Below are positions 44,990 to 54,046 of a stretch of DNA of 64,000 nucleotides, in pieces. Where the stretch lies: contig NZ_CP019239.1 of the NCBI RefSeq assembly GCF_001955715.1, forward strand, positions 2,232,001 to 2,296,000. Reading direction: 5' to 3'. The position numbers and the translations under genes were made by a program. Source of the stretch: Rhodoferax saidenbachensis (GTDB taxonomy: Bacteria > Pseudomonadota > Gammaproteobacteria > Burkholderiales > Burkholderiaceae_C). Every line of letters starts with the position of its first letter. The first letter of the stretch is position 1. The notes beneath the pieces are model-generated. The model had not been told where the DNA came from and ran no database searches. It saw only the letters and a program-made list of their open reading frames with translations.

Positions 44990-45379
44990 ATGCTGCACCC
45001 GCTGTTTCACTTGATCGCCACCCAGCCGCAATTGCTGGGTGACCATGCACAGGCCTATGGCGAACTGATCAGCACGGAGCTGGCCACACAGGCTGCTGTC
45101 CTGAAACGGCGCACCCTGTATGGCGCGCTGGCGCTGTGTTTTCTGGGCGTTGCCATCGTGTTGGCAGGTGTGGCGCTGATGCTGTGGGCCACGCTGGTGC
45201 CTGCGCCCGCCCAGACGACTGTCTGGGTGCTGATTCTGGTGCCCGCAGTTCCTGCGGCGCTGGCGCTCGCCTGTTACCTGCTGGCACGCTCCGGAGGCAC
45301 TGAAGAAGATGCTGCTTTTGCGGAGTTGCGCCGCCAATTACAAGCCGACATGGCCCTGCTGCGCGGTATGGGCACATGA
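44990..45379 (+). CDS. YqjE-like / phage-holin-superfamily membrane protein
   Basis: A 129-residue protein with two central membrane helices (LYGALALCFLGVAIVLAGVA and VWVLILVPAVPAALALACYL) and helical ends. It resembles YqjE/DUF1469 proteins, which are placed in a phage-holin superfamily by sequence but are ordinary chromosomal membrane proteins. It starts 28 bp after the YqjD-like gene and overlaps the next gene by 4 bp. Function unknown; envelope stress is suggested by family. Confidence 0.78.
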   Translation: MLHPLFHLIATQPQLLGDHAQAYGELISTELATQAAVLKRRTLYGALALCFLGVAIVLAGVALMLWATLVPAPAQTTVWVLILVPAVPAALALACYLLARSGGTEEDAAFAELRRQLQADMALLRGMGT

Positions 45380-45882
45380 GCGCCCCGCAGCTCACGCCGG
45401 TAGAGCGCCTGGCCCTGTCGCGCGAACGTTTGCGCGTGGCCATTGCCCACAATGCGGCCGCACGGGCTTCCGGTGCTACCGCGCCCGGTGCAGGCCTGAT
45501 CGATATTCTCAAAACTGCCGTACCCGGCGCCGGTCTGTTGATCGACACGCTGGGCCCCACATTCAAGCAATGGTGGGCGCGCCACCCCCTGCAATCCAGC
45601 AGTGCGATGACAAGCGACGTCGTCCGTACGGTGCTGCGCCCGGTGGCACAGCGCCACCCCGTGGCGCTGATGGCCGGTGCCGTGGTGCTGGGCGCAGTGC
45701 TGATCTGGAGTCGCCCATGGCGCTGGGCATTCCGACCGCGCAACCTGTTCGCCACCATAGGCCCGACGCTGGTGTCCAGCGTGCTGGCCTCTGCAGCCGT
45801 CCAGTCGTGGATTGCCAGCGTGCTGGCCCAGGAAAAAGACAGCGCGCAGGCACAGAACCAGGAACCCCCGGTGTCAGAATAG
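45376..45882 (+). CDS. hypothetical membrane protein in the YqjK position
   Basis: A 168-residue protein with a helical N-terminus (LSRERLRVAIAHNAAARA) and a membrane helix near residues 95-115 (HPVALMAGAVVLGAVLIW). A second hydrophobic stretch follows (NLFATIGPTLVSSVLASAAV). Its gene order and short N-terminal helix recall YqjK, but it is longer and sequence identity cannot be judged. It overlaps the YqjE-like gene by 4 bp and precedes the DHA2 exporter by 4 bp. Confidence 0.7.
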   Translation: MSAPQLTPVERLALSRERLRVAIAHNAAARASGATAPGAGLIDILKTAVPGAGLLIDTLGPTFKQWWARHPLQSSSAMTSDVVRTVLRPVAQRHPVALMAGAVVLGAVLIWSRPWRWAFRPRNLFATIGPTLVSSVLASAAVQSWIASVLAQEKDSAQAQNQEPPVSE

Positions 45883-45886
45883 GTGC

Positions 45887-47365
45887 ATGACCGCACCTGA
45901 CACCCTCGCCAGCCTGCAGGCCCGCCACGGCGAGCGTTACCGCTGGTTGCTGCTTCTGTCCGTCATGATTGGCACCATGGCGTCCATCATGTCGTCCACC
46001 ATCATCAACGTGGCGGTGCCCGACATGAGCCGCTACTTCGGTCTGGGCCAAGACCGCATGCAGTGGGTGTCGTCGGGCTTCATGGTCGCCATGACGGTTT
46101 CCATGCTCACCACCCCCTGGTTGCTCTCACGCTTTGGCTACCGCAAAACCTACGCCTGGGCCATGCTGCTGCTTTTGGCCGGTGGCGTGTCGGGTGGCCT
46201 CAGCACCAATTTTGACCTCGTACTGCTGGCCCGTGTGGCCGAAGGGCTGGCGTCCGGCGTGGTGCAGCCCATACCGGCCATCATCATCCTGCACGCCTTT
46301 GGCTCCAACGAACAGGGCCGCGCCAGCGGCATCTTTGGCATGGGCGTGGTGCTGGCACCGGCCATCGGGCCCAGCATCGGCGGGTTGCTGGTGGACTGGT
46401 TTGGCTGGCGCTCCACCTTCTACATGGTGGTGCCGTTTTGTCTGGCGTCCCTTTACATGGGGCGGCGCTTTATTCCCGCGTTCACCACCGCCACAACAGA
46501 CCACGCAGACGATGCGCCCAAACCCACGCTGGACTGGCGCGGCCTGGGTTTGGCCACGGCGGCGACGCTGTGCCTTCTCAACGGTCTGGTCACGCTGCAG
46601 AGCAATGGCCTGGCGCACTCTGCCGTCATGCTGGGCATTGCGGCGCTGGCGCTTTATATGTTCGTGCGCTGGCAGAGCCGTCTGAGCCACACCCACCGCG
46701 GGCCACACCAGCAGGCGCCACTGATGAACCTGGCGCTGTTCAACCACCGCCAGTTCGCCATGGGCAGCCTGGTGTCGTTCATCTACGGAACAGCGCTGTT
46801 TGGCTCCACCTACCTGCTGCCGGTGTACCTGCAGATGGGGCTGGGCATGTCGGCCGCGCACGTGGGCACCATCATGCTGCCCGCCGGTATTGCGCTGGCC
46901 ATCACCATTCCACTGGTAGGCCGCATGGCTGACAAACACCCCACGCATCTGCTGGTCAGCATAGGCCTGGTGCTGCTGGCGCTGGGCTTTGCGCTGATGG
47001 TGACGGTGGGGCTGGGCTCGGCCATTGTGCTCATCGTGGCCTGGGTCGTGGTGGGGCGCATCGGACTGGGCTTTATCCTGCCTTCGCTGAACCTGGGCTC
47101 GATGCGCGGCCTCTCCAAAAACCTGATTCCGCAGGGCTCCAGCGTGATCAACTTTGTCCGCATGGTGGGCGGTGCCGTGGGCGTGAGCGTCTGCGCCATC
47201 GTGCTGGAGTGGCGCCTGGCGGTGCATGGTCAGTCCCTCACCCACCCCACGCCCAGCGCAGAGCGGCTCACGGCGTTCAACGAATCCTTTCTGATGCTGG
47301 CCGCGCTGTGCGCCATTGCCATCGTGGCGGCCTGGCAGCTGCGTGACGACAAGACCAGGCACTGA
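45887..47365 (+). CDS. MFS exporter, DHA2 (EmrB/QacA) family
   Basis: A 492-residue proton-driven exporter with about 14 membrane helices. The signature LDSTIVNVA-type segment is altered to MSSTIINVAVPDM near residue 40, with LLSRFGYRKTYAWAM and GPSIGGLLVDWFGWRSTFYM (motif C/D region) following. ATG 45887 is used; the frame is open further upstream only through the preceding gene. It lacks an adjacent EmrA-type membrane-fusion gene. Drug or metabolite substrate unknown. Confidence 0.88.
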   Translation: MTAPDTLASLQARHGERYRWLLLLSVMIGTMASIMSSTIINVAVPDMSRYFGLGQDRMQWVSSGFMVAMTVSMLTTPWLLSRFGYRKTYAWAMLLLLAGGVSGGLSTNFDLVLLARVAEGLASGVVQPIPAIIILHAFGSNEQGRASGIFGMGVVLAPAIGPSIGGLLVDWFGWRSTFYMVVPFCLASLYMGRRFIPAFTTATTDHADDAPKPTLDWRGLGLATAATLCLLNGLVTLQSNGLAHSAVMLGIAALALYMFVRWQSRLSHTHRGPHQQAPLMNLALFNHRQFAMGSLVSFIYGTALFGSTYLLPVYLQMGLGMSAAHVGTIMLPAGIALAITIPLVGRMADKHPTHLLVSIGLVLLALGFALMVTVGLGSAIVLIVAWVVVGRIGLGFILPSLNLGSMRGLSKNLIPQGSSVINFVRMVGGAVGVSVCAIVLEWRLAVHGQSLTHPTPSAERLTAFNESFLMLAALCAIAIVAAWQLRDDKTRH

Positions 47366-47376
47366 AGCGGCCCGCA

Positions 47377-47440
47377 TATTGCTACTGAATTCATAGCTGC
47401 TTGCGCATACCCCACGCTGGCCAAGGCCTTATTTCTTGTA
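47377..47440. repeat. Interspersed repeat, family B, copy 5
   Basis: ATTGCTACTGAATTCATAGC ... TGCTTGCGCATACCCCACGC ... GGCCAAGGCC, in the forward orientation. It lies directly after the MFS gene. Confidence 0.75.
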
Positions 47441-47486
47441 AATTTTCTGGCTTGGCAGCTTTACCCCAGATTCACCTTTTGGCGCA

Positions 47487-47516
47487 TTGACACAGGTCCA
47501 TGTAGCCCTCACTATT
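47487..47516 (+). promoter_or_regulatory. Possible sigma-70 promoter of the patatin gene
   Basis: A consensus TTGACA at 47487-47492 is followed 18 bp later by ACTATT, a weak -10, about 35 bp before the ATG. The -35 is perfect; the -10 is poor, so this is tentative. Confidence 0.35.
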
Positions 47517-47551
47517 GGTTCAACCGCCCAACCTGAGATCCATTTTTTCCC

Positions 47552-48658
47552 ATGACATCGAATTCGGACAAAGAGTGCATCCTGGTGCTGCAGGGTGGCG
47601 GCGCATTGGGGTCTTACCAGGCCGGCGTGTTTGAGGCGCTGAGCAAGGTCTACCGCGAGCCCACCTGGATGGCGGGCATCTCGATCGGTGCCATCAATTG
47701 CGCCCTGATTGCCGGTAATCCACCCCACCAACGTGTGGCGCGCCTGCGCGAATTCTGGGAACTGGTCAGTTCCTCACAGGCGGCGCCCAGCCTGGCCAGT
47801 GCGCCATTGCGCGAGCTGCTCAACGAAGCCAGCGCCAGCCAGGCCATGCTGTTTGGTGTGCCAGGCTTTTACGCGCCCCGCTTTCCGCCCGCGCCACTGC
47901 AGCCCCGCGGCACGCTGGAGGCCATCAGCTACTACGACACCGCGCCGCTGCGAAAAACACTGGAGCGGCTGGTGGACTTTGACCGCATCAACGCGGGCCC
48001 GATGCGGCTGTCCGTGGGCGCGGTCAATGTGCGCAGCGGTAACTTCGAATATTTCGACTCATCCAAACAGCGCATCGACGTGCGCCACATCATGGCCAGC
48101 GGCGCCCTGCCACCGGGCTTTGCGCCGGTGGAGATTGATGGCGAGCACTACTGGGACGGCGGTCTGGTCTCCAACACGCCGCTGCAGTATGTGCTGGACC
48201 AGCCCGGTGACCAGCAGCGCACCGTGTTCCAGGTGGATTTGTTTGCCGCTGCGGGCGCGCTGCCCGCCACGCTGGCCGAGGTGACCGAGCGCGAGAAAGA
48301 CATCCGCTTCTCCAGCCGTACCCGGCTCAACACCACCATGGAGCTGGACCGTCAGGTGATTGCCCAAGCCGCGCAGCGCCTGCTGGCCAAGTTGCCACCC
48401 GAGTTGCGCCGTGACCCGGATGCCCGCGCGCTGGCCCGCCTGCGCTGTGAGGGCGGTGTGGATGTGGTGCACCTGATTTACCGCAGCAAGCACTACGAAA
48501 GCCAGTCCAAAGACTACGAGTTCTCCCGCCTGTCCATGGAAGAACACTGGGACTCCGGGCGCGCCGACATGGCCCATACCTTGCACGATGCGCGCTGGAC
48601 CGGACGCGAACGCAATGCGCACGGCGTGCGCGTGTTTGACCTCGCATCCAACGCCTAA
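47552..48658 (+). CDS. patatin-like phospholipase
   Basis: A serine lipid hydrolase of 368 residues with a Ser-Asp dyad. The oxyanion motif GGGALGSYQAG is at residues 13-23, the nucleophile motif GISIG near residue 45, and DGGLVSNTPL carries the Asp near residue 195. A C-terminal region with SRLSMEEHWDSGRADMAHTL is characteristic of this bacterial group. 3-Hydroxybutyrate dehydrogenase follows 42 bp later. That pairing suggests a role in polyhydroxybutyrate or lipid turnover, although the substrate is not shown by sequence. Confidence 0.9.
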   Translation: MTSNSDKECILVLQGGGALGSYQAGVFEALSKVYREPTWMAGISIGAINCALIAGNPPHQRVARLREFWELVSSSQAAPSLASAPLRELLNEASASQAMLFGVPGFYAPRFPPAPLQPRGTLEAISYYDTAPLRKTLERLVDFDRINAGPMRLSVGAVNVRSGNFEYFDSSKQRIDVRHIMASGALPPGFAPVEIDGEHYWDGGLVSNTPLQYVLDQPGDQQRTVFQVDLFAAAGALPATLAEVTEREKDIRFSSRTRLNTTMELDRQVIAQAAQRLLAKLPPELRRDPDARALARLRCEGGVDVVHLIYRSKHYESQSKDYEFSRLSMEEHWDSGRADMAHTLHDARWTGRERNAHGVRVFDLASNA

Positions 48659-48700
48659 GCCCCCATACCCTTTTCATCTTCACTTATTGAAAGCACCGCC

Positions 48701-49483
48701 ATGAAACTCCAGGACAAAGTCTGCATCGTTACCGGCGCCGCCAGTGGCATTGGCAAGGAAATCGCCCTCACCTACGCGCGCGAAGGCGGCAAGGTGGTGA
48801 TTGCGGACCTGAACAAGGCCGCCGCACAAGCAGCTGCGGACGAAATCGTCAAGGCGGGCGGCACGGCGATGGCCGTGGCCATGGATGTGACCAACGAAGA
48901 CCAGGTGAATGCCGCCGTGGCTGAGGTGGTGGCGGCCTATGGCGGTGTGGACGTGCTGGTGAGCAATGCCGGCATCCAGATCGTGCACCCGATTGAAGAG
49001 TTTCCGTTTGCCGACTGGAAGAAGATGCTGGCCATCCACCTGGACGGCGCCTTCCTCACCACCAAGGCGGTCATGCCGCACATGCAAAAGTCCGGCAACG
49101 GCGGCAGCATCATCTACATGGGATCGGTGCACTCCAAGGAAGCCTCGGTACTCAAATCCGCCTACGTCACCGCCAAGCACGGCCTCATTGGCCTGTGCAA
49201 AACCGTGTCGAAGGAAGGCGGCAAGTACAAGATCCGCGCCAATGTCATTTGCCCCGGTTTTGTGCGCACCCCACTAGTGGAAAAGCAGATCCCCGAGCAA
49301 GCCGCCGCATTGGGGATCAGCGAAGACGACGTGATCAAGAAGGTGATGCTCAAGGAAACGGTGGACGGTGAATTCACCACGGTACAGGACGTGGCCGAGG
49401 TGGCGCTGCTATTTGCCGGCTTCAACTCCAACGCGCTGACCGGTCAGTCCATCGTGGTCAGCCACGGCTGGTTCATGCAGTAA
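48701..49483 (+). CDS. bdhA: 3-hydroxybutyrate dehydrogenase
   Basis: NAD-dependent oxidation of D-3-hydroxybutyrate to acetoacetate in polyhydroxybutyrate breakdown. The 260-residue SDR has TGAASGIG near residue 12, [14 protein letters not shown], the catalytic Ser in [35 protein letters not shown] and a C-terminal SHGWFMQ. These are hallmark segments of bacterial BdhA. Its stop overlaps the YbgC gene, on the opposite strand, by 11 bp. Confidence 0.93.
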   Translation: MKLQDKVCIVTGAASGIGKEIALTYAREGGKVVIADLNKAAAQAAADEIVKAGGTAMAVAMDVTNEDQVNAAVAEVVAAYGGVDVLVSNAGIQIVHPIEEFPFADWKKMLAIHLDGAFLTTKAVMPHMQKSGNGGSIIYMGSVHSKEASVLKSAYVTAKHGLIGLCKTVSKEGGKYKIRANVICPGFVRTPLVEKQIPEQAAALGISEDDVIKKVMLKETVDGEFTTVQDVAEVALLFAGFNSNALTGQSIVVSHGWFMQ

Positions 49484-49886
49484 GCACTGCGGCCCGCACC
49501 TGCGGCGGAATGCGCCGCGGCTTGAGCGTGTCGGCCTGCACGCAGCCAATGCGAATGCGGCCCTGCGCCAGCAACGTGTCGCCGCGCCAGGCTTCCTGTT
49601 CCAGCACCATCGAGGCCGCGCCCTGCTCCACCACCTTCACGCCCACGGCCATCAGGTCGTCCAGCTTGGCCGGTGCCAGGTAGCGCATCTGCACCTCGGC
49701 CACCACAAAGATGGCGCCGGTTTCCTCACGCAGGGCCTGCTGCTCCACGCCCGCGGCGCGCAGCCATTCGGTGCGGGCGCGCTCAAAAAATTTCAGGTAG
49801 TTGGCGTAGAAGACCACGCCACCGGCATCGGTGTCTTCCCAGTACACGCGAATGGAAAAAGGGTTGCAAAGTTCGGGCACAGGCAA
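49473..49886 (-). CDS. ybgC: YbgC-family acyl-CoA thioesterase
   Basis: A hotdog-fold thioesterase of about 137 residues with the diagnostic motif [24 protein letters not shown], whose Asp is catalytic. YbgC acts on short acyl-CoA or acyl-ACP and in many proteobacteria is linked to the Tol-Pal system; no tol genes follow here. The start is not an ATG: TTG at 49886 has GGAG 5 bp upstream, and GTG at 49880 is the alternative. The open frame to 50057 would reach towards the cobG start. Confidence 0.85.
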   Translation of the reverse strand: MPVPELCNPFSIRVYWEDTDAGGVVFYANYLKFFERARTEWLRAAGVEQQALREETGAIFVVAEVQMRYLAPAKLDDLMAVGVKVVEQGAASMVLEQEAWRGDTLLAQGRIRIGCVQADTLKPRRIPPQVRAAVLTA

Positions 49887-50040
49887 TGGGGCTCCAGTAG
49901 ACAAAGGTCGTCTGCATTCTATTTCTGAGCCATGGCAATTTGATAGTGAGATACTCCAAGGCTCCATAGATTCGCACGGTTGTGCAACCCTTACAGCACC
50001 ACAACCGCTGCACACGCAATTGGCTTCAGACATACGCCCC

Positions 50041-51201
50041 ATGAGCTCTCCGCGCATTCAAGGTTGGTGCCCCGGCGCGCTACAGCCCATGTTGGCCGAA
50101 GACGGCTGGGTCGTACGGATACGCCCGCCGCTGGGTCGGCTCACCCAGGCCCAGGCCCGTGGCATAGCAGCCCTGGCCAGCCGCTTTGCGCAAGACACCG
50201 TAGAGATCACTGGCCGTGCCAATCTGCAACTGCGGGGCATCACGGATGTTGACTACCCAGTGTTGCTGCCAGGCCTGCAAGCATTGGGCCTGGTAGATGC
50301 CGATATACGGGCAGAGTCGCGCCGCAACCTGCTGCTTGCCCCGTTCTGGCAAGCCGACGACGGTACGACCGAGCTGGCCAACGCTTTGGCACTGGCACTG
50401 AATGCGCCCCAAGCCCCCAATCTCCCGGCGAAATTTGGTTTCGCACTGGACTGCGGAGACACACCAGTCCTGCGCACCAGTTCGGCGGACATTCGCATTG
50501 AGCGTTGCGATAGCGGTTTTCTGGTGTACGCCGATGGAAGCACCACTGGCGCGCTGGCACAAGTGGGCGACGTAGTTGCCCTTGCCATGGCACTGGCTCG
50601 GTGGTTCATTGACGCCGGTGGCATCGCCACCCCGCGCAAACGCATGGCGTCTCTGGTTGCAAGCCAGCCGCTGCCACACCGTTTCACCGCCACACCGGTG
50701 CCAGCCGCAGCGCAGCACCAGCCGCCGTTGGGCCGCGTGCCGCAGGGCTATCTGGCCGCCCTGGAGTTGGGGCAGTTGCCCGCGACCACATTGGCCGCGT
50801 TGGCAGAGCTGGCGCACCTGCGCCTGACACCTTGGCGCAGCGTGTTGCTGGAGGGCGTGGAGGCCATCCCCGCTCTGCCAGACCTCATCACCCGCGCCGA
50901 CGACCCGCGCTTGCGCATCCACGCCTGCACGGGCGCTCCCGGTTGTGGGCAGGCGGCAGGCGCCACCCGGCCACTGGCCCGCGCACTGGCGGCCTTCCTG
51001 CCGGTCGGCCAGACACTGCATGTCTCTGGCTGCACCAAAGGCTGCGCCCACCCCGCACCAACACTGACCGTGGTGGCCACCACCACGGGTTACAACCTGA
51101 TTCACCACGGCAACGCCGCGTCCCCCGCCGATTTGGTGGGGCTGACCCCGGCGGCACTGGCCACCCAGCTACAAGAACGAGCGCATGCGACACCTTTATG
51201 A
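50041..51201 (+). CDS. cobG: precorrin-3B synthase (CobG)
   Basis: O2-dependent monooxygenase of the aerobic cobalamin route, oxidising precorrin-3A. The 386-residue protein has nitrite/sulfite-reductase-like half domains (GWVVRIRPPLGRLTQAQARG and VEITGRANLQLRG). The cluster/siroheme-type cysteines are in HACTGAPGCGQAAG and SGCTKGCAHP. The ATG at 50041 is preferred over an upstream reading to 49831, which would overlap ybgC. It opens the cob gene cluster and overlaps cobH by 17 bp. No cobalamin riboswitch is recognisable upstream. Confidence 0.9.
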   Translation: MSSPRIQGWCPGALQPMLAEDGWVVRIRPPLGRLTQAQARGIAALASRFAQDTVEITGRANLQLRGITDVDYPVLLPGLQALGLVDADIRAESRRNLLLAPFWQADDGTTELANALALALNAPQAPNLPAKFGFALDCGDTPVLRTSSADIRIERCDSGFLVYADGSTTGALAQVGDVVALAMALARWFIDAGGIATPRKRMASLVASQPLPHRFTATPVPAAAQHQPPLGRVPQGYLAALELGQLPATTLAALAELAHLRLTPWRSVLLEGVEAIPALPDLITRADDPRLRIHACTGAPGCGQAAGATRPLARALAAFLPVGQTLHVSGCTKGCAHPAPTLTVVATTTGYNLIHHGNAASPADLVGLTPAALATQLQERAHATPL

Positions 51202-51817
51202 AACCGATGGCGAGGCCATCTACCGGCAGTCCTTTGCCATCATCCGGGCCGAGGCCGATCTGGCCCGCTTTGACGCCGTGGAAGAAATGGCCGCGGTGCG
51301 CATGGTGCACGCCGCCGGCATGGTGGGCCTGGAATCCCAGATCCAATTCACACCCGGCATGGCCCAGGCCACCCGGGCTGCGCTGGAGGCCGGCGCGCCC
51401 ATTCTGTGTGACGTGCGCATGGTGAGCGAAGGCATAACGCGCAGCCGCCTGCCTGCCAACAACGCCGTGATCTGCACCTTGCAGGAGCCCGAAGTGCGTT
51501 CCCTGGCGCAGACCCTGGGCACCACCCGCAGCGCCGCCGCGGTAGAGCTGTGGCGCCCGCACCTGGCCGGAGCCGTGGTGGCCATTGGCAATGCGCCCAC
51601 CGCGCTGTTTCACCTGCTGAATCTGTTGCAAGACCCCAACTATCCAAGGCCTGCCGCCATCATTGCCTGCCCCGTGGGCTTTGTGGGCGCGGCCGAATCC
51701 AAGACGGCACTGATGGCGGCGCCGCCCGTGCCATGTATGGTGGTGAGCGGCCGGTTGGGTGGCTCTGCCATTACCGTGGCGGCGATCAATGCGCTGGCCA
51801 GCCGGAGGGAGATTTGA
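51185..51817 (+). CDS. cobH: precorrin-8X methylmutase (CobH)
   Basis: Moves a methyl group from C11 to C12 to make hydrogenobyrinate. The 210-residue protein has the catalytic His in VRMVHAAGMVG, and CPVGFVGAAESKTAL with the conserved Gly/Ser region. Length and motifs match CobH/CbiC. It overlaps cobG by 17 bp and shares its last base with cobI (TGATG), so these are translationally coupled. Confidence 0.94.
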   Translation: MRHLYETDGEAIYRQSFAIIRAEADLARFDAVEEMAAVRMVHAAGMVGLESQIQFTPGMAQATRAALEAGAPILCDVRMVSEGITRSRLPANNAVICTLQEPEVRSLAQTLGTTRSAAAVELWRPHLAGAVVAIGNAPTALFHLLNLLQDPNYPRPAAIIACPVGFVGAAESKTALMAAPPVPCMVVSGRLGGSAITVAAINALASRREI

Positions 51818-52548
51818 TGGGCCGCATTGTCTGTGCCGGCCTGGGGCCTGGCGACCCCGATCTGATGAGCGTGCGCTCGGACCGCGCCATCCGCAGTGCC
51901 GGGCATGTGGCGTACTTCCGCAAAAAGGGGCGCCCCGGCCAGGCCCGGCGCATTGTGGAAGGCATGTTGGCGCCGCACGCCGTGGAGTACCCGATGGAGT
52001 ACCCGGTGACCACCGAGCTGCCGTTTGACAGCCCCGAGTACATCCACTGCCTGGCCAGCTTTTACGACGAATGGGCCGAGCGCCTGGCCGTGCTCGCACA
52101 GGCGCAGGACGTGCTGGTGCTGTGCGAGGGCGACCCGTTTTTCTACGGCTCCTTCATGCACCTGTACACCCGCCTGCAGGGCCGCGCCCAAGTCGACGTC
52201 ATCCCCGGCATTCCCGGCATGGTGGGCTGCTGGTCGGCCACGCAAACACCCATCACCTGGGGCGACGACGTGATGACCGTGCTCATGGGTACCTTGCCCG
52301 ATGCCGAGCTGGAGCGGCACATGCAATCGGCAGACGCACTGGTCATCATGAAGACCGGGCGCAACCTGCCCCGCGTGCGCCGGGCGCTGCAGGCCACGGG
52401 CCGACTGGAGCAGGCCTGGCTGGTGGAGCGCGGCACCATGCCGGGCCAGCGTGTGCTGCCATTGGCCGAGGTGGACGGCAACGACTGCCCTTACTTCGCC
52501 ATCGTGCTGGTGCACGGCCATGGTCGGCGCCCCGAGGTGCAGGAATGA
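51817..52548 (+). CDS. cobI: precorrin-2 C20-methyltransferase (CobI)
   Basis: Adds the C20 methyl from S-adenosylmethionine to precorrin-2. The 243-residue SAM-dependent tetrapyrrole methylase has GLGPGDPDLMSV at its start, CEGDPFFYGSFMHLY near residue 100 and VIPGIPGMVGCWS. This is the CobI/CbiL type and lacks metal-dependent features that would separate the two. The start ATG overlaps the cobH stop by one base. Confidence 0.93.
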   Translation: MGRIVCAGLGPGDPDLMSVRSDRAIRSAGHVAYFRKKGRPGQARRIVEGMLAPHAVEYPMEYPVTTELPFDSPEYIHCLASFYDEWAERLAVLAQAQDVLVLCEGDPFFYGSFMHLYTRLQGRAQVDVIPGIPGMVGCWSATQTPITWGDDVMTVLMGTLPDAELERHMQSADALVIMKTGRNLPRVRRALQATGRLEQAWLVERGTMPGQRVLPLAEVDGNDCPYFAIVLVHGHGRRPEVQE

Positions 52549-53294
52549 AAGGCTGGCTGTGCATTGCCGGCCTGGGGCCGGGTGACGAGCAGTTGGTCAC
52601 GCCCGAGGTCAGCGCTGCGCTGGCCGAGGCGACCGATATCGTGGGTTACATCCCTTACGTGGCGCGCATTGCGCCTCGGCCGGGGCTCACCCTGCATGCC
52701 TCGGACAACCGGGTGGAGATGGACCGGGCGCTTGCAGCGTTGCAGATGGCGGCTGCGGGCCACAAGGTGGTGGTGGTGTCCTCGGGCGACCCCGGCGTGT
52801 TTGCCATGGCGGCGGCTGTGTTTGAAGCACTGGAAGGCCAAGCGCACTGGCAGGATTTGGATATCCGCGTGTTGCCCGGCATCACCGCCATGCTGGCCGC
52901 TGCGGCCAAGGCGGGCGCGCCACTGGGCCACGATTTTTGCGCCATCAACCTCAGCGACAACCTGAAGCCCGCCAGCCTGATTGAAGCGCGCGTGCGCGCT
53001 GCGGCCGGTGCCGATTTTGCGATGGCGTTTTACAACCCGCGCTCCGCCAGCCGCCCGGATACCTTTGCGCGCATCCTTGCGCTACTGCTGGAGATGTGTG
53101 GCCCAGACCGGCTCATCACCTTTGCCCGGGCGGTGAGCACGCCCGAAGAGCGCATTGCCACCGTCACCCTGGCGCAGGCGCGTGCCGACATGGCTGACAT
53201 GCGCACGGTCGTCATCGTGGGCAATAGCGCGACCCGGCAGGTTGGCCGGTTTGTTTACACGCCGCGTTCAGTGGCCCTGCCGGTGTTGCCATGA
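52545..53294 (+). CDS. cobJ: precorrin-3B C17-methyltransferase (CobJ)
   Basis: Catalyses C17 methylation with ring contraction. The 249-residue tetrapyrrole methylase has GLGPGDEQLVTPE, VVSSGDPGVFAMA, LPGITAMLAAAAKAGAPLGHDF and FYNPRS, which fit CobJ/CbiH. The ATG at 52545 overlaps the cobI stop by 4 bp. At its 3' end it overlaps the convergent cobK stop by 40 bp. Confidence 0.93.
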   Translation: MKGWLCIAGLGPGDEQLVTPEVSAALAEATDIVGYIPYVARIAPRPGLTLHASDNRVEMDRALAALQMAAAGHKVVVVSSGDPGVFAMAAAVFEALEGQAHWQDLDIRVLPGITAMLAAAAKAGAPLGHDFCAINLSDNLKPASLIEARVRAAAGADFAMAFYNPRSASRPDTFARILALLLEMCGPDRLITFARAVSTPEERIATVTLAQARADMADMRTVVIVGNSATRQVGRFVYTPRSVALPVLP

Positions 53295-54046
53295 GGGTCC
53301 GCAAGCCACTGCAACACCTCGTCGACACCGCCCACGGTGGAGCGTGCCGGGATGATCGGGCGGTCGATCAGGATGACGGGCAGGCCCAAGGCGCGGGCGG
53401 CGCTGAGCTTGGCCTCCGCGCCGCTGCCGCCAGAGTTTTTGGCGACGACGTGCGTGATGCGGTGCTGCCGCAGCAAAGCGGTATCACCAGCTTCGGTAAA
53501 CGGACCGCGTGCCAGCACGATGTGCCCGCGCTCGAGTGGCAGTTCCACCGAGGCATCCACCAGGCGCAACAAAAACCAGTGCTGCGGCTGGGCCAGAAAT
53601 GGCGCCAGATGCTGGCGTCCAATGGCCAGAAAAACACGGGCGGGTGCTTCGGGCAGCGCACGCACTGCGGAGTCCATGTCAGGAACCGGCTGCCAATGGT
53701 CACCAGCCTGCGCCTGCCAAGCCGGGCGCTCCAGCGCCAACAGCGGAATGCCGGTCGCCGCACAGGCACCCACGGCGTTGCGACTCATCTGGGCGGCGAA
53801 GGGATGGGTGGCGTCCACCACATGGCTGATGCGCTGCTCCCGCAGCCAGGCACGCAAACCATCCACCCCGCCAAAGCCCCCAACCCGCACGGGCAGGGGC
53901 TGTGGCAGCGGGGATTCGGTACGGCCGGCATAGGAAAACACGGCGTCCACCTGCGTATCGGCCAAGGCCTGGGCCAGGCGGCTGGCTTCGGTGGTGCCCC
54001 CCAACACGAGAACACGCGGTATGGCTGAACCCTGGCTTTCAATCAT
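53255..54046 (-). CDS. cobK: precorrin-6A reductase (CobK)
   Basis: NADPH-dependent reduction of precorrin-6A. The 263-residue protein has VLVLGGTTEASRLAQALA near the N-terminus, DATHPFAAQMSRNAV with the conserved catalytic region, and VAKNSGGSGAEAKLSAA. These match CobK/CbiJ. It lies on the strand opposite to the other cob genes, overlapping cobJ by 40 bp at its 3' end and cobL by 26 bp at its 5' end. Its promoter must therefore lie within cobL. ATG 54046 is chosen; ATG 54052 is also possible. Confidence 0.9.
   Translation of the reverse strand: MIESQGSAIPRVLVLGGTTEASRLAQALADTQVDAVFSYAGRTESPLPQPLPVRVGGFGGVDGLRAWLREQRISHVVDATHPFAAQMSRNAVGACAATGIPLLALERPAWQAQAGDHWQPVPDMDSAVRALPEAPARVFLAIGRQHLAPFLAQPQHWFLLRLVDASVELPLERGHIVLARGPFTEAGDTALLRQHRITHVVAKNSGGSGAEAKLSAARALGLPVILIDRPIIPARSTVGGVDEVLQWLADPHGNTGRATERGV

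Noticed and set aside
44990..45379. Prophage holin and hence a prophage remnant
   Set aside because: The protein falls in the YqjE-like family, which only shares a superfamily name with holins. No other phage gene is nearby and the neighbours match a yqjDEK layout.
49887..50040. Cobalamin riboswitch upstream of cobG
   Set aside because: The leader is only about 150 bp and I see no B12-box or the expected long structured leader; a covariance search would be needed to be sure.
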